Positions 1 through 8,104 of a stretch of DNA of 34,245 bases are shown one piece after another. The notes under the pieces were generated by a model, which was not told the origin of the DNA, did no database searches, and saw only the letters and a list, made by a program, of their open reading frames with translations. Source of the DNA: DATCLS01 sp036563805. Its GTDB lineage: Bacteria > Actinomycetota > Acidimicrobiia > Acidimicrobiales > VFJN01. The stretch covers positions 1 through 34,245 of the forward strand of contig DATCLS010000003.1 of the NCBI GenBank assembly GCA_036563805.1, read 5' to 3'. A program made the position numbers and the translations under genes. The stretch's first letter is position 1, and each line of letters starts with the position of its first letter.

Positions 1-46
1 CCCCCGGAACCAGAACCCGAACGCCCAGCCGCGGGCCAGCCGCCGC

Positions 47-973
47 TCAGAGCCGGTCGAACACACACCCCCGGAACCGGAGCAGCGCCTCGCGGAGGGC
101 GGGCAGCCCGCCCTCCGGCGTCACCGGGCGCCGGATCACGATCCGTCGGGCCCCGGCGGCCACGTACCGGCGCACGGCGTCGACGTCGTCCTCCGCCGCC
201 GGGTCGTGGCTGCCGGGCCAGGCCGTGATCTCCACCGCCTCGGGGTCGCGACCGGCGCCCGACGCCACCGCCCGCAGCCGGCGGGCCGACGTCGCCAGCT
301 CGTCGGGCCCGATCGTGAACGGGAACCAGCCGTCGCCGATCCGGCCGGCCCGCTCGACCGCCGCCGCGCTGTTGCCGCCTAGCACGATGGGCACGGTGCC
401 TCGGGCCGGCTGCGGCGTCGAGTAGACGCGGCGGAACGCCACGTGCTCGCCGACGAACGTGGCCGGCGCCTGGGTCCACAGCGCCCGCATGGCCCCGATG
501 CACTCCTCCAGCCGGGCGCCCCGCCGGCCGAACGGCACGCCGACCGCGGCGTACTCCTCCCGCTGCCAGCCGATGCCCAAGCCGAGCACGAGCCGGCCGC
601 CGGACAGGTTGTCGACGGTGGCCGCCCGCTTGGCCAGGACCGCCGGGCTGTGCAGCGGCGCCACGACCACGGCGGTGCCCAGCCGCAGGCGCCGCGAGGC
701 GGCGGCGACGAAGGCGAGTGTGTCGAGCGGGTCGGGCATGGGCACGGCGCCGGCCGCCGCCCCGGAGCCCGACGGCATTCGGCCCGTGGTCGAGTACGGG
801 TAGCGGGGCTCGTAGTCGTCCGCCACCACCACGTGCTCGACGCCCCACACCGACTCGGCGCCGCACTCCTCGACCACGGCCACCCACTCCCGGAGGAAGT
901 CGCCGGAGGTCACCTGGCCGGGGGCCAGCGGCAGCATGACCCCCAGGTGCGGGGCGGGGCGGCCGCCGGTCAC
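47..973 (-). CDS. F420-dependent LLM class oxidoreductase (TIGR03619-like)
   Basis: This is a luciferase-like (LLM) flavin/F420 oxidoreductase of about 308 residues. Seen: an N-terminal strand-turn of the TIM barrel (HLGVMLPLAPG), a WGVEHVVV segment where these enzymes hold a substrate-side histidine, the family hallmark GRLVLGLGIGWQREEY in mid-protein, and a C-terminal VPIVLGGNS ... GRIGDGWFP block. Enzymes of this family use coenzyme F420 or FMN for hydride transfer; the substrate cannot be read from sequence. The GTG start overlaps the TGA stop of the fused transporter gene (GTGA), so it is probably translationally coupled as the last gene of the transporter operon. That suggests it acts on the imported compound (inference). 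Family call is firm; cofactor choice is likely F420 but not proven. Confidence 0.85.
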   Translation of the reverse strand: MTGGRPAPHLGVMLPLAPGQVTSGDFLREWVAVVEECGAESVWGVEHVVVADDYEPRYPYSTTGRMPSGSGAAAGAVPMPDPLDTLAFVAAASRRLRLGTAVVVAPLHSPAVLAKRAATVDNLSGGRLVLGLGIGWQREEYAAVGVPFGRRGARLEECIGAMRALWTQAPATFVGEHVAFRRVYSTPQPARGTVPIVLGGNSAAAVERAGRIGDGWFPFTIGPDELATSARRLRAVASGAGRDPEAVEITAWPGSHDPAAEDDVDAVRRYVAAGARRIVIRRPVTPEGGLPALREALLRFRGCVFDRL

Positions 974-3771
974 GCCGGCGCCCCGGCCTCCGGGGTCCCC
1001 GCCTCGGCGGAGCTGCCGATGCCGAGGTAGGCGGCAACCAGGCGGGCCTCGTCGACCTCGGCGGCCGGGGCGGCGAAGGCGATGCGCCCGGCCTGGAGGA
1101 AGGCGACGGTGTCGGCCAGGGCCAGCACGTCGTTGGCCTTCTCCTCCACGAGCAGCACTGCGGTGCCCCGGCCCTTGAGCTCGCGCAGGGCGCCGTAGAC
1201 CTCCTCGACCACCAGCGGGGCGAGGCCGAGCGACGGCTCGTCGGCCACCAGCAGCCGCGGCGGCCGCACCAGGGCCGGGGCGAGAGCCAGCATCTGCTGC
1301 TCGCCGCCGGACAGCGCGCCGGCGGCCTGCTGGCGCCGCTCCCCCAGGGCGGGGAACCGGGCGTAGGCGGCGTCGCGGTCGTCCGGGCCGGGCAGCCAGA
1401 TCTCCAGGTTCTCCTCGACGGTCAGGGACGGGAAGATCCCCCGACCCTCGGGAACGAGGAAGGCGCCGCCCGCCACCCGGCGGAACGGCGGCTGGCCGGT
1501 CACGTCCGCGCCCGCCAGCTCGACGGCGCCGCCGGCGGGGGCGACGAGGCCGGCGATCACCGCGCACAGGGTGGACTTGCCGGCCCCGTTGGCCCCGACC
1601 AGGGCCACGGTCTCGCCCGGCGCCACGGCCAGGTCGACGCCCCGGACGACCTCGACGTCGCCGTAGCCGGCCCGCACGCCCCGCAGGCGGAGCACGGGGG
1701 CCGGCCCGCCGTCGCCGGCCCCGTCGCCCGCCCTCACCTCGCCGCCCGCCGTCAGGTCGCCGCCCGCCGGCGTGGCCACGACCGCCGCCGGCCCGGGCTC
1801 GGCCCCGTCGGCGCCCGCCGCCGGCTCCGCTGCCTCCCCGTCCGCCCCGGCCCGCGCCGCCCGCTTCCGCTGCCGCTCGTGGCGGTGGGCGGCGGCGATC
1901 GCCAGGATGCCGTCGGGGTTCTGGGCCAGCTGGACGGCGGCCAGGCCGAACATGACCTGGGGCAGCAGCGAGCCGCTGTCGATCCACCCGAACACCTCGG
2001 GGCTGAGCGCCCCGGCCAGGCCGGCCAGCACCGCCCCGGCCGGGCGGCGGATGCCGAACACCACCGCCGAGCTGAGCCAGAAGAACCCCATCTCGACCGG
2101 GAAGTCGACGTTGGTCACCTGCCCGGTGGTCGAGGCCAGCAGCACGCCGCCGAACCCGGCCACCGCGGCGGACAGGGCGAACACCGCCACCTTGGTCCGG
2201 GCCGCCCGGATGCCGACGGTCACGGCCCCGGGCTCGGTGGCGCGCAGGGCGGCCATCGCCCGCCCCGACGCCGACCGGGTCAGGTTGCCGACCAGCCAGG
2301 CGGCCACGCCCAGCAGGACCAGCAGGCCGACGATCATCGTCTCGGCCTCGCCGAAGTCGAGCGGGCCGATCTCGGGCGGGGCGACGCGCCAGCCGCTGTT
2401 GTCCTGGTTGGAGAACGCGTCGAGCTGGAAGAACAGGTACTGGGCGATGAACGCCAGCGCCATCGTCGACAGCGCCAGCGGCAGGCCGCCCAGGCGGCGG
2501 GCCGGCAGCGAGACGACGACGCCCAGGGCGGTGGCGACCAGCGTCCCGGCGGCCAGGGCGACGAGGAACGGCCAGTCGTGGCTGAGCGCCCACCCGGCGG
2601 TGAAGGCGGCCGCGGTCACGAAGGCGGCCTGGGCGAGGCTGACCATGCCGCCGATGCCCGTCACGATCGTGAACGACAGCAGCACGAGGCCGAGCGCCAG
2701 CCCCCGGGCGATCAGCGACTGCCAGTAGGTGTCGGCGACGGCGAACGAGTAGACGAGCAGCACCGCCACCCAGAAGCCCCAGACCAGCGCCTTCCGGCGG
2801 CGCGAGGTGGTCCCGAGGGCCGGGGGCGGCGAGTCGTGGGCGGCCAGGCCGGCTCGGCGGCTCCGGTCGCTGCCGAACACGAACAGCAGGCCGAACAGCA
2901 GGATGAACGGCACCGCGGTCCGGAACCCGTTGATCTCGTCGGCGAAGTCGGCGTAGCCGGCGACCAGGTTCTGCACCACGCCGATCCCCAGCCCGCCGGC
3001 GAAGGCGACCGGCAGCGACCGGAACCGGGCCAGCACGACCGCCGGCGTGGCCACGAGCACGACGGTCGTGAACGTGGGCGGGTTGAGCGTGAACAGCGGG
3101 GCCAGCAGCACCCCGGCCAGGCCGGCCAGGAACGACCCGATCATCCAGGCCACGCCGGACGTCCGGTCGGCGTCGATGCCCCGCGTCTCGGCCAGGTCCC
3201 GCCGGTCCACCACCGCCCGCATCCGCAGACCGAGGCGGGTCCGGCGCAGCAGCAGCCACAGGCCGCCGGCCGCTACCAGCGCGGCCGCGAACACCGCGAT
3301 CTGGTTGGAGTCGATGAGCACGTCGCCCATCCGCCAGGTGCGCTTGGGCATCGGCCCCAGGCCCCGGATGGCGAGGACCTGATCCTGCCGGGGCAGGTCG
3401 GCGTCGAACCAGGCGTTGATCCGGTCGACGACGTAGAGGCACAGGGCCGGGACCGTGACCAGCAGGGCGATCGGCACGACCAGCCGCACCGTCGTCGGGG
3501 CGGCGGCCAGCCGGCGGAACAGGACCCGGTCGAGGCCCCAGCCCAGCAGCGGCGCGAACACCACGATGCTGAGCACCGCGGCCAGCCACACCGGCCACCC
3601 CAGGCCGGTGTTGAGCTGGAAGAAAAGGTAGGCGGTGGCGAACGCGATCGCGCCGTGGGCGAAGTTGAAGATGCCCGACGTCTGGTACGTGAGCACGATC
3701 CCCGACGCCAGGATGGCGTACAGGCCGCCGGCAACGGCCCCGCCCACCACCAGGTTCCAGAACTTCACCAT
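970..3771 (-). CDS. LivH-LivM-LivF triple fusion, branched-chain amino acid-type ABC transporter
   Basis: One 933-residue polypeptide carries three usually separate subunits of a HAAT-family ABC importer. Residues 1-300 are a LivH-type permease (GIVLTYQTSGIFNFAHGA near 24-41). Residues 325-625 are a LivM-type permease (VTGIGGMVSLAQAAF near 370-384). A charged Ala/Pro/Gly-rich linker (about 628-690) leads to a LivF-type ATPase with Walker A GANGAGKST near 725, the LivF hallmark VPEGRGIFPSLTVEENL near 773, signature LSGGEQQ near 820 and Walker B LLVADE near 840. The frame is open throughout with no start-stop break. It starts at ATG behind a G-rich leader 36 bp after livG. HAAT systems import branched-chain amino acids, amides, urea or organic acids; substrate unknown here. 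Confidence 0.9.
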   Translation of the reverse strand: MVKFWNLVVGGAVAGGLYAILASGIVLTYQTSGIFNFAHGAIAFATAYLFFQLNTGLGWPVWLAAVLSIVVFAPLLGWGLDRVLFRRLAAAPTTVRLVVPIALLVTVPALCLYVVDRINAWFDADLPRQDQVLAIRGLGPMPKRTWRMGDVLIDSNQIAVFAAALVAAGGLWLLLRRTRLGLRMRAVVDRRDLAETRGIDADRTSGVAWMIGSFLAGLAGVLLAPLFTLNPPTFTTVVLVATPAVVLARFRSLPVAFAGGLGIGVVQNLVAGYADFADEINGFRTAVPFILLFGLLFVFGSDRSRRAGLAAHDSPPPALGTTSRRRKALVWGFWVAVLLVYSFAVADTYWQSLIARGLALGLVLLSFTIVTGIGGMVSLAQAAFVTAAAFTAGWALSHDWPFLVALAAGTLVATALGVVVSLPARRLGGLPLALSTMALAFIAQYLFFQLDAFSNQDNSGWRVAPPEIGPLDFGEAETMIVGLLVLLGVAAWLVGNLTRSASGRAMAALRATEPGAVTVGIRAARTKVAVFALSAAVAGFGGVLLASTTGQVTNVDFPVEMGFFWLSSAVVFGIRRPAGAVLAGLAGALSPEVFGWIDSGSLLPQVMFGLAAVQLAQNPDGILAIAAAHRHERQRKRAARAGADGEAAEPAAGADGAEPGPAAVVATPAGGDLTAGGEVRAGDGAGDGGPAPVLRLRGVRAGYGDVEVVRGVDLAVAPGETVALVGANGAGKSTLCAVIAGLVAPAGGAVELAGADVTGQPPFRRVAGGAFLVPEGRGIFPSLTVEENLEIWLPGPDDRDAAYARFPALGERRQQAAGALSGGEQQMLALAPALVRPPRLLVADEPSLGLAPLVVEEVYGALRELKGRGTAVLLVEEKANDVLALADTVAFLQAGRIAFAAPAAEVDEARLVAAYLGIGSSAEAGTPEAGAPA

Positions 3772-3807
3772 CCCCCGATCCCCCTCGACTCGACTGCCGC
3801 TGCCGGC

Positions 3808-4686
3808 TCAGCCCAGGTAGGCGGCCCGCACCGCCGGGTCGCCCTGGATCTCGGCCGGCGTGCCTTCGGCCAGCACCCGCCCCACGTCCAGCACGACGAT
3901 CCGGTCGCACTGGCCCATGACGAAGCCCATGTCGTGCTCGACCAGCACGATCGCCACCCCCCGGTCGCGCAGCCGGGCCACCTGGGCGGCGAACCGCTCG
4001 GCCTCGCCCGGCGACAGGCCCGACGTCGGCTCGTCGAGCAGCAGCACCCGGGGCTCGTCGACGATCGCCCGGGCCAGCTCGACGAGCCGGGCCTGCCCGA
4101 CCGGCAGCGCCCCGGCCGGCGCGGCGCGCAGCGCGGTGAGCCCGCACTCTTCCAGCACCCCGGCCACGCGCTCGCGCCGCTCGCGCTCGCGGGACCGGCG
4201 GGACGGGGCGTCCACGAGGTCGGCCAGCAGGCCCCCGCCGCCGCCCCGCCACTCCAGCGCGGTCAGGACGTTGTCCTCGACCGTCAGGTGCCCGTAGAGC
4301 TGGACCCGCTGGAACGTGCGGCGCAGACCCCGCCGCGCCCGCCGCTCCGGCGCCTCCCGCGTGATGGCTCGGCCGTCGAGCTCGACCGTGCCCGCGGTCG
4401 GGGCCTGGACGCCCGAGGCGATGTCGAACAGTGTCGTCTTGCCGGCCCCGTTGGGGCCGATGAGGCCGCACACCTCACCGGCCGCCACCGAGAGCGACAC
4501 GTCCCGCAGGGCGTGCACGCCGCCGTACCGCTTGGTGACCTCGCGCAGGGCCAGCGCGGGCGCGCCGGCCGGCGGGGCCGAGGCGCCCGGCGCGGCCCGG
4601 CCGTCAACGGCGGCGGCGCCCGGGCCACCGCCGGACACGCCGCCGGCCACGCCGCCGCGGCCGCTGCTGCCGGGCGCCACGGTCAC
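3808..4686 (-). CDS. ABC transporter ATP-binding protein, LivG-like
   Basis: This is an ATPase subunit of about 292 residues for the HAAT-type importer. Seen: an N-terminal low-complexity Gly/Ala/Pro stretch (about 40 residues), then REVTKRYGGVHAL, Walker A GPNGAGKTT, the LivG-type QRVQLYGHLTVEDNVL segment, a degenerate signature LPVGQARLVELARA in place of LSGGQ, Walker B VLLLDEPTSGLSP and the switch histidine LVEHDMG. It ends with EIQGDPAVRAAYLG, the usual LivG C-terminus. The GTG start overlaps the livK TGA stop (GTGA), so coupling is likely. Its partner ATPase is the LivF domain fused to the permeases next door. The LPVGQ signature is unusual but similar variants occur in actinobacterial LivG proteins. 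Confidence 0.9.
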   Translation of the reverse strand: MTVAPGSSGRGGVAGGVSGGGPGAAAVDGRAAPGASAPPAGAPALALREVTKRYGGVHALRDVSLSVAAGEVCGLIGPNGAGKTTLFDIASGVQAPTAGTVELDGRAITREAPERRARRGLRRTFQRVQLYGHLTVEDNVLTALEWRGGGGGLLADLVDAPSRRSRERERRERVAGVLEECGLTALRAAPAGALPVGQARLVELARAIVDEPRVLLLDEPTSGLSPGEAERFAAQVARLRDRGVAIVLVEHDMGFVMGQCDRIVVLDVGRVLAEGTPAEIQGDPAVRAAYLG

Positions 4687-6038
4687 GAGCCCTCGTCCCG
4701 CACGAACGGCTGGCTGCACACGATCGGCGTCGCCGCCGAGTACTCGCCGTCGCTCAGCTCGACCAGGTTGGTGCACGGCGAGCTGATCACGTGGTTGAGC
4801 GGGTAGCGGACGTCGCCCCGGAAGTCGGGGGTCGCGTACACCCAGTCGTCGTTCAGCGTCTCGAGGAAGCTGTCGACGGTCAGGTCGGGCCCGGTCTCCT
4901 CCAGCCCGGCGAGGAACATGTCGGCCGCGATGTAGCCGGCCGCGGCCGGCAGGCCCCGGCTGGCGTCGGGGGCGTACTCGTCGAAGTCCTCGTTCATCTG
5001 CTGGACGAACTCGACATCGGTCGCCTCGAACGGCGCCCACTGCAGGTTGATGAGCGAGCCGTCGAAGCCCTCGAAGTCGGCGAGCCGCGGGTCGTAGCCG
5101 ACGGCGTTCACGAGGTTGCCCTGATAGCCCGAGGCCACCAGCGCCTGGGTGAGCGCCGAGGTGTTGGCGAAGTCGGTGATCAGGTACACGGCCGCCGGGG
5201 GGCCGCCGTCGTTGGACGTGGTGATGTCGTTGACCACCGGCGACGTGTCGGCGATGGGCTGGGTCGGGCTCAGGATGTTCTCGGAGTAGGTGACCTCGAC
5301 GCCGTAGCGCTCCAGGGCCTCGGCGGTCTTCTCCAGGCCGATCTGGGCCGCCTCGTCCTCGTTGCCGATGAGGGCGAGCGTGTTGTCGGTGCCCTCCAGC
5401 GCCTCGACGAGGGCGCCGATGGCGATGCTGTTGTACTGCGGGTCGGGGTTGACCAGGCAGCCGGTGATGCCGAAGGCCACGGTCGTGTTGCACCAGGCGG
5501 CCGTGAACGCCCACCCGAACGTGGGCATCACGGCCTCGCACAGCGTCTCCTGCCACGCCGGGATGGCGCTCAGCAGCGGGACGACCGCGAACACCTCGTC
5601 GTCGACTAGGCGGCGGGCGGCGTCGACCTGGCGGGACGACTCCATGCCGTCGTCCTCGGCGCCGATGAACTCGATCGTGCGGCCGTGGACGCCGCCCTCG
5701 GCGTTGGCCCGCTCGAACCGGGCCCGGGCGCCGGCCTCGGCGTCGGTGTACAGCGCGGTGGTCGGGCCGCTCTCGGTGAGCAGGCCGCCGACCCGCACGC
5801 TGTCCTCGGTGACGCCCCGCTCGGGGTCCTCGGCCTCGAGCCCGCACTCGAGGTCGTCGGCCGACACCTCGATACCCGGCGCCTCCCAGGAGCCGCCCTC
5901 GGTGAGCCGGGCCTCCTCGGTGTCGAGCGTGCCCCCGCTGCCGCCGCCGTCGCCGGTGCCCGTCTCCTCGCTGCACGACGCGGCCACCAGGGCCGTGGCG
6001 ATCAGGAGCGCCGTCGGCGCCCGCCAGACCTTCCGCAT
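4683..6038 (-). CDS. ABC transporter substrate-binding lipoprotein, LivK-like
   Basis: This 451-residue extracytoplasmic substrate-binding protein is the receptor of the transporter encoded next door. Seen: a signal peptide with charged start MRKVWR, hydrophobic core and lipobox-like VAASC at about residue 21, followed by a Gly/Ser/Thr-rich tether. The mature part shows the two-lobe Peripla_BP_6 pattern: VRVGGLLTESGPT, FIGAEDDGMESSRQVDAARRLVDDEVFAVVP, and AVYLITDFANTSALTQALVASGYQGN. It ends QPFVRDEGS. A G-rich ribosome binding site (GAGGGGG) precedes ATG by about 7 bases. The 48-bp gap to the SDR gene suggests the operon starts upstream of it. Substrate not predictable from sequence alone. 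Confidence 0.92.
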   Translation of the reverse strand: MRKVWRAPTALLIATALVAASCSEETGTGDGGGSGGTLDTEEARLTEGGSWEAPGIEVSADDLECGLEAEDPERGVTEDSVRVGGLLTESGPTTALYTDAEAGARARFERANAEGGVHGRTIEFIGAEDDGMESSRQVDAARRLVDDEVFAVVPLLSAIPAWQETLCEAVMPTFGWAFTAAWCNTTVAFGITGCLVNPDPQYNSIAIGALVEALEGTDNTLALIGNEDEAAQIGLEKTAEALERYGVEVTYSENILSPTQPIADTSPVVNDITTSNDGGPPAAVYLITDFANTSALTQALVASGYQGNLVNAVGYDPRLADFEGFDGSLINLQWAPFEATDVEFVQQMNEDFDEYAPDASRGLPAAAGYIAADMFLAGLEETGPDLTVDSFLETLNDDWVYATPDFRGDVRYPLNHVISSPCTNLVELSDGEYSAATPIVCSQPFVRDEGS

Positions 6039-6086
6039 GTGTGTCCCCCTCCTCGGTGATGAACAGGTGCGGCCTCGAAAGCGGCC

Positions 6087-6899
6087 TCAGGTGAAGTCCG
6101 ACCCGCCGTCCACGTTGACGTCCGCGCCGGTCATGTAGCTGTTGACCCGCGAGGCCAGGAAGGCGATCACCGGCCCGATCTCCCGCGGGTCGCCCGCCCG
6201 CCGCAGGTGGGCCGGGTGCCCGAAGTCCTCGGCGATCACCCGCATGGCGTCCTCGAGGCTCTCAGGGTCGACGTTCCGCTCGGGCGGCAGCGTCCGCAGG
6301 TAGCCCTTCAGCCCCTCCGACAGGAAAGACCCGGGCGACACGGTGTTGACCAGGATCCCCTCGGATCCGAGCGCCTGCGACAGGTTCTTGCTCAGGCTGG
6401 TCAGCGCCGCCTTGGACGCGGTGTAGGCCACGAGCCCCGGCGACTGGCGCTTGGTGGAGTGGGCCGACACGTTGACGATGCGGGCCCACGGGGCGGCGCG
6501 CAGCAGCGGCAGCGCCGCCCGCACGCAGCGAGCGGCCGAGAGCGTGCCGATGTCGAACGTGGCGTGCCACTCGTCGTCGTCGAGGCTCTCGAACGGGCCG
6601 ACGCCCACCTCGACCGGGCCGGCCGCGTTGACCAGCACGTTCAGGTCGCCCCACCGTTTCCCCACAGCGGCGAACGCCCGGTCGACCTCGGCGCGGGACG
6701 TGAGATCGGTGGGGATGCCCACCGCGTCGGCCGCCCCCTTGGCGCGCAGCGCCACCACGGTCTCGTCGAGCTGGCCCTGTGTCCGGGCCAGGACCGCGAC
6801 CCGGGCCCCCTCCGCCGCCAGGCACTCGGCCGCCGCTCGGCCCATCCCCCTGGATCCGCCGGAGACCACGCACCGGGCGTCGGCCAGCCCCAGGTCCAT
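6087..6899 (-). CDS. SDR family oxidoreductase
   Basis: This is a classical short-chain dehydrogenase/reductase of about 270 residues. Seen: cofactor motif GGSRGMG near residue 14, VLVNAAG (the NAG block), the IVNVSAHS serine strand, YTASK catalytic Tyr/Lys, the NTVSPGSF turn and the C-terminal MTGADVNVDGGSDFT typical of FabG-like members. It would reduce or oxidise a carbonyl/alcohol with NAD(P)H. The ATG is preceded by a strong G-rich site (GGGGGAGGGG, 7 bases away), which settles the start. It lies 48 bp upstream of the livK-like gene on the same strand and is probably the first gene of the transporter operon. A dyad at 6931-6948 lies in its leader. Confidence 0.92.
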   Translation of the reverse strand: MDLGLADARCVVSGGSRGMGRAAAECLAAEGARVAVLARTQGQLDETVVALRAKGAADAVGIPTDLTSRAEVDRAFAAVGKRWGDLNVLVNAAGPVEVGVGPFESLDDDEWHATFDIGTLSAARCVRAALPLLRAAPWARIVNVSAHSTKRQSPGLVAYTASKAALTSLSKNLSQALGSEGILVNTVSPGSFLSEGLKGYLRTLPPERNVDPESLEDAMRVIAEDFGHPAHLRRAGDPREIGPVIAFLASRVNSYMTGADVNVDGGSDFT

Positions 6900-6930
6900 C
6901 GACTGTTCCCCTCCCCCTCTGGCTCGTGAA

Positions 6931-6948
6931 CACCGACCCAGGTCAGTG
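6931..6948. promoter_or_regulatory. Candidate operator upstream of the SDR-transporter operon
   Basis: An 18-bp imperfect dyad with arms CACCGACC and GGTCAGTG around CA (one mismatched pair) lies 32 bp before the SDR start codon. Just upstream in transcription is an AT-rich island (TATGTT and TTATAT around 6966-6976) that could hold the -10 element. Size and spacing suit a TetR- or GntR-type repressor, but no cognate regulator is assigned. Confidence 0.35.
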
Positions 6949-7047
6949 AACCAAGACTCAGTCAGATATAACATATTGTTTGCGCCGGCGGGAGCCCTTC
7001 GCCCCCTGCGGTGCCCGCCGGCCCCGGGCCGCTGCGCCCGCTGCGCG

Positions 7048-7579
7048 CTCACCTGCCTGCTGGCGCCCGCCCTGGTGGCCGGGGCCCGGCCCGGGTCGTC
7101 AACGTGAGCTCGGCCGGCCACCACGTGGCCGGGCATCGACTGGGACGACCCCCAACTAGCGGCGGCCCTACGACAAGTGGCAGGCCTACGGGCAGTCGAA
7201 GACGGCCAACGTCCTGTCCGCCGTCGGCCTGGAGCGGCGGCTCGGGCCGCGGGGCGTGCACGCCTACGCCGTCCACCCGGGGATGATCGCCGCCAACCTG
7301 GGCCGCCACCTCGACCGCTCCGACCTCGACGGCATCATCGAGCGGGCCCGGCGGTCGGCGCGGAGCGCCGGCCGGCGGGCCTACAAGTCGGTGGGCGCCG
7401 GGGCGGCGACGACCTTCTACACCGCCACCGCGCCCGGGCTGGAAGAGCGGGGCGGGGCGTACCTAGCCGACTGCGCGATCAGCGACGACCACGCCCCCTG
7501 AGCCCGCGACGCCGACGACGCGGAGCGCCTGTGGGCACTGTCCGAGCGGTTGGTCGGCCGCACGGGCGCGCTGCCCTGA
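7048..7579 (+). pseudogene. Degraded SDR oxidoreductase (C-terminal part)
   Basis: This is the remnant of a second, different SDR. The reading frame must switch three times to follow the homology: LTCLLAPALVAG from 7048, then RVVNVSSAGHH from 7092, then IDWDDPQLAA from 7135, then YDKWQAYGQSKTANV (with the catalytic YxxxK-type region) from 7169. The last frame continues through HAYAVHPGMIAANLGRHL to ISDDHAP, where a TGA at 7499-7501 replaces a likely TGG. It is followed in frame by ARDADDAERLWALSERLVG. The N-terminal cofactor half is absent. Three frameshifts, a nonsense codon and the missing N-terminus make this a pseudogene. It is not a copy of the neighbouring intact SDR, which belongs to another subfamily. 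Confidence 0.8.
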
Positions 7580-7592
7580 CGTCGCCCGGCAG

Positions 7593-8102
7593 TCAGGCTT
7601 CGGTGCCGGACTCGGCGTCCATGGCCCGTTGGAGGGCGTCGAGCGAGGCGGTGAGGGTGCGGCGTTCGGCCGGGGACAGGTGCGACAGCACCCGCGACCA
7701 GTAGCCCGTCTGGAGGGCGTCGACCCGGTCGCACACCGCGCGTCCCGCCGGCGTGATGGCCAGCACCGTCGACCGGCGGGTGTGGCCGCCGGGCGCCTCG
7801 ACCACCAGGCCCCGGGCCCGCAGGGGCTCGAGCTGACGGCTGATCGTCGACTTGTCGAGCCCCATCGCCCGGGCCAGCTCGGTCACGGTCAGCGGCCCGG
7901 CGAAGAGCACCTTCCACAGCAGCAGGGAGGCCGACCGAGGCAGCCCGGTCACCTCCTCGATCAGGCGGCGCCGGGCCGGCGACGCCATCCACTCGTACCA
8001 GTACCAGAAGAAGCGGTGGACCCGTTCGGTGTCGGCCGCCAGGTCGCTCGGGCCCCCGCCGCCGCTCGGGCCGTCGCCGCCCGGGTCCGCGCCGTCGGTC
8101 AT
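7593..8102 (-). CDS. MarR family transcriptional regulator
   Basis: This is a winged-helix regulator of about 169 residues. Seen: a Gly/Pro/Asp-rich N-terminal tail (about 25 residues), a dimerisation helix VHRFFWYWYEWM, then the MarR wHTH: GPLTVTELARAMGLDKSTISRQLEPLRARGLV (recognition helix STISRQLEPL) and a wing with PGGHTRRSTVLAITPAGR. A C-terminal helical region closes the dimer domain. The ATG lies 2 bp after the stop of the aldo/keto reductase gene, so the two form one operon with the regulator second. MarR proteins usually repress their own operon; the only good dyad upstream of this operon is at 9100-9115. The ligand is unknown. Confidence 0.9.
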   Translation of the reverse strand: MTDGADPGGDGPSGGGGPSDLAADTERVHRFFWYWYEWMASPARRRLIEEVTGLPRSASLLLWKVLFAGPLTVTELARAMGLDKSTISRQLEPLRARGLVVEAPGGHTRRSTVLAITPAGRAVCDRVDALQTGYWSRVLSHLSPAERRTLTASLDALQRAMDAESGTEA

Positions 8103-8104
8103 GG

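Noticed and set aside
1879..4806. 975-codon plus-strand frame opposite the transporter genes
   Set aside because: Low-complexity translation, no motif, opposite two firm ABC genes.
6966..6980. AACA-TAT-TGTT short dyad as another MarR operator
   Set aside because: Only 4-bp arms in an AT-rich island; does not match the 9100 dyad well enough to claim.
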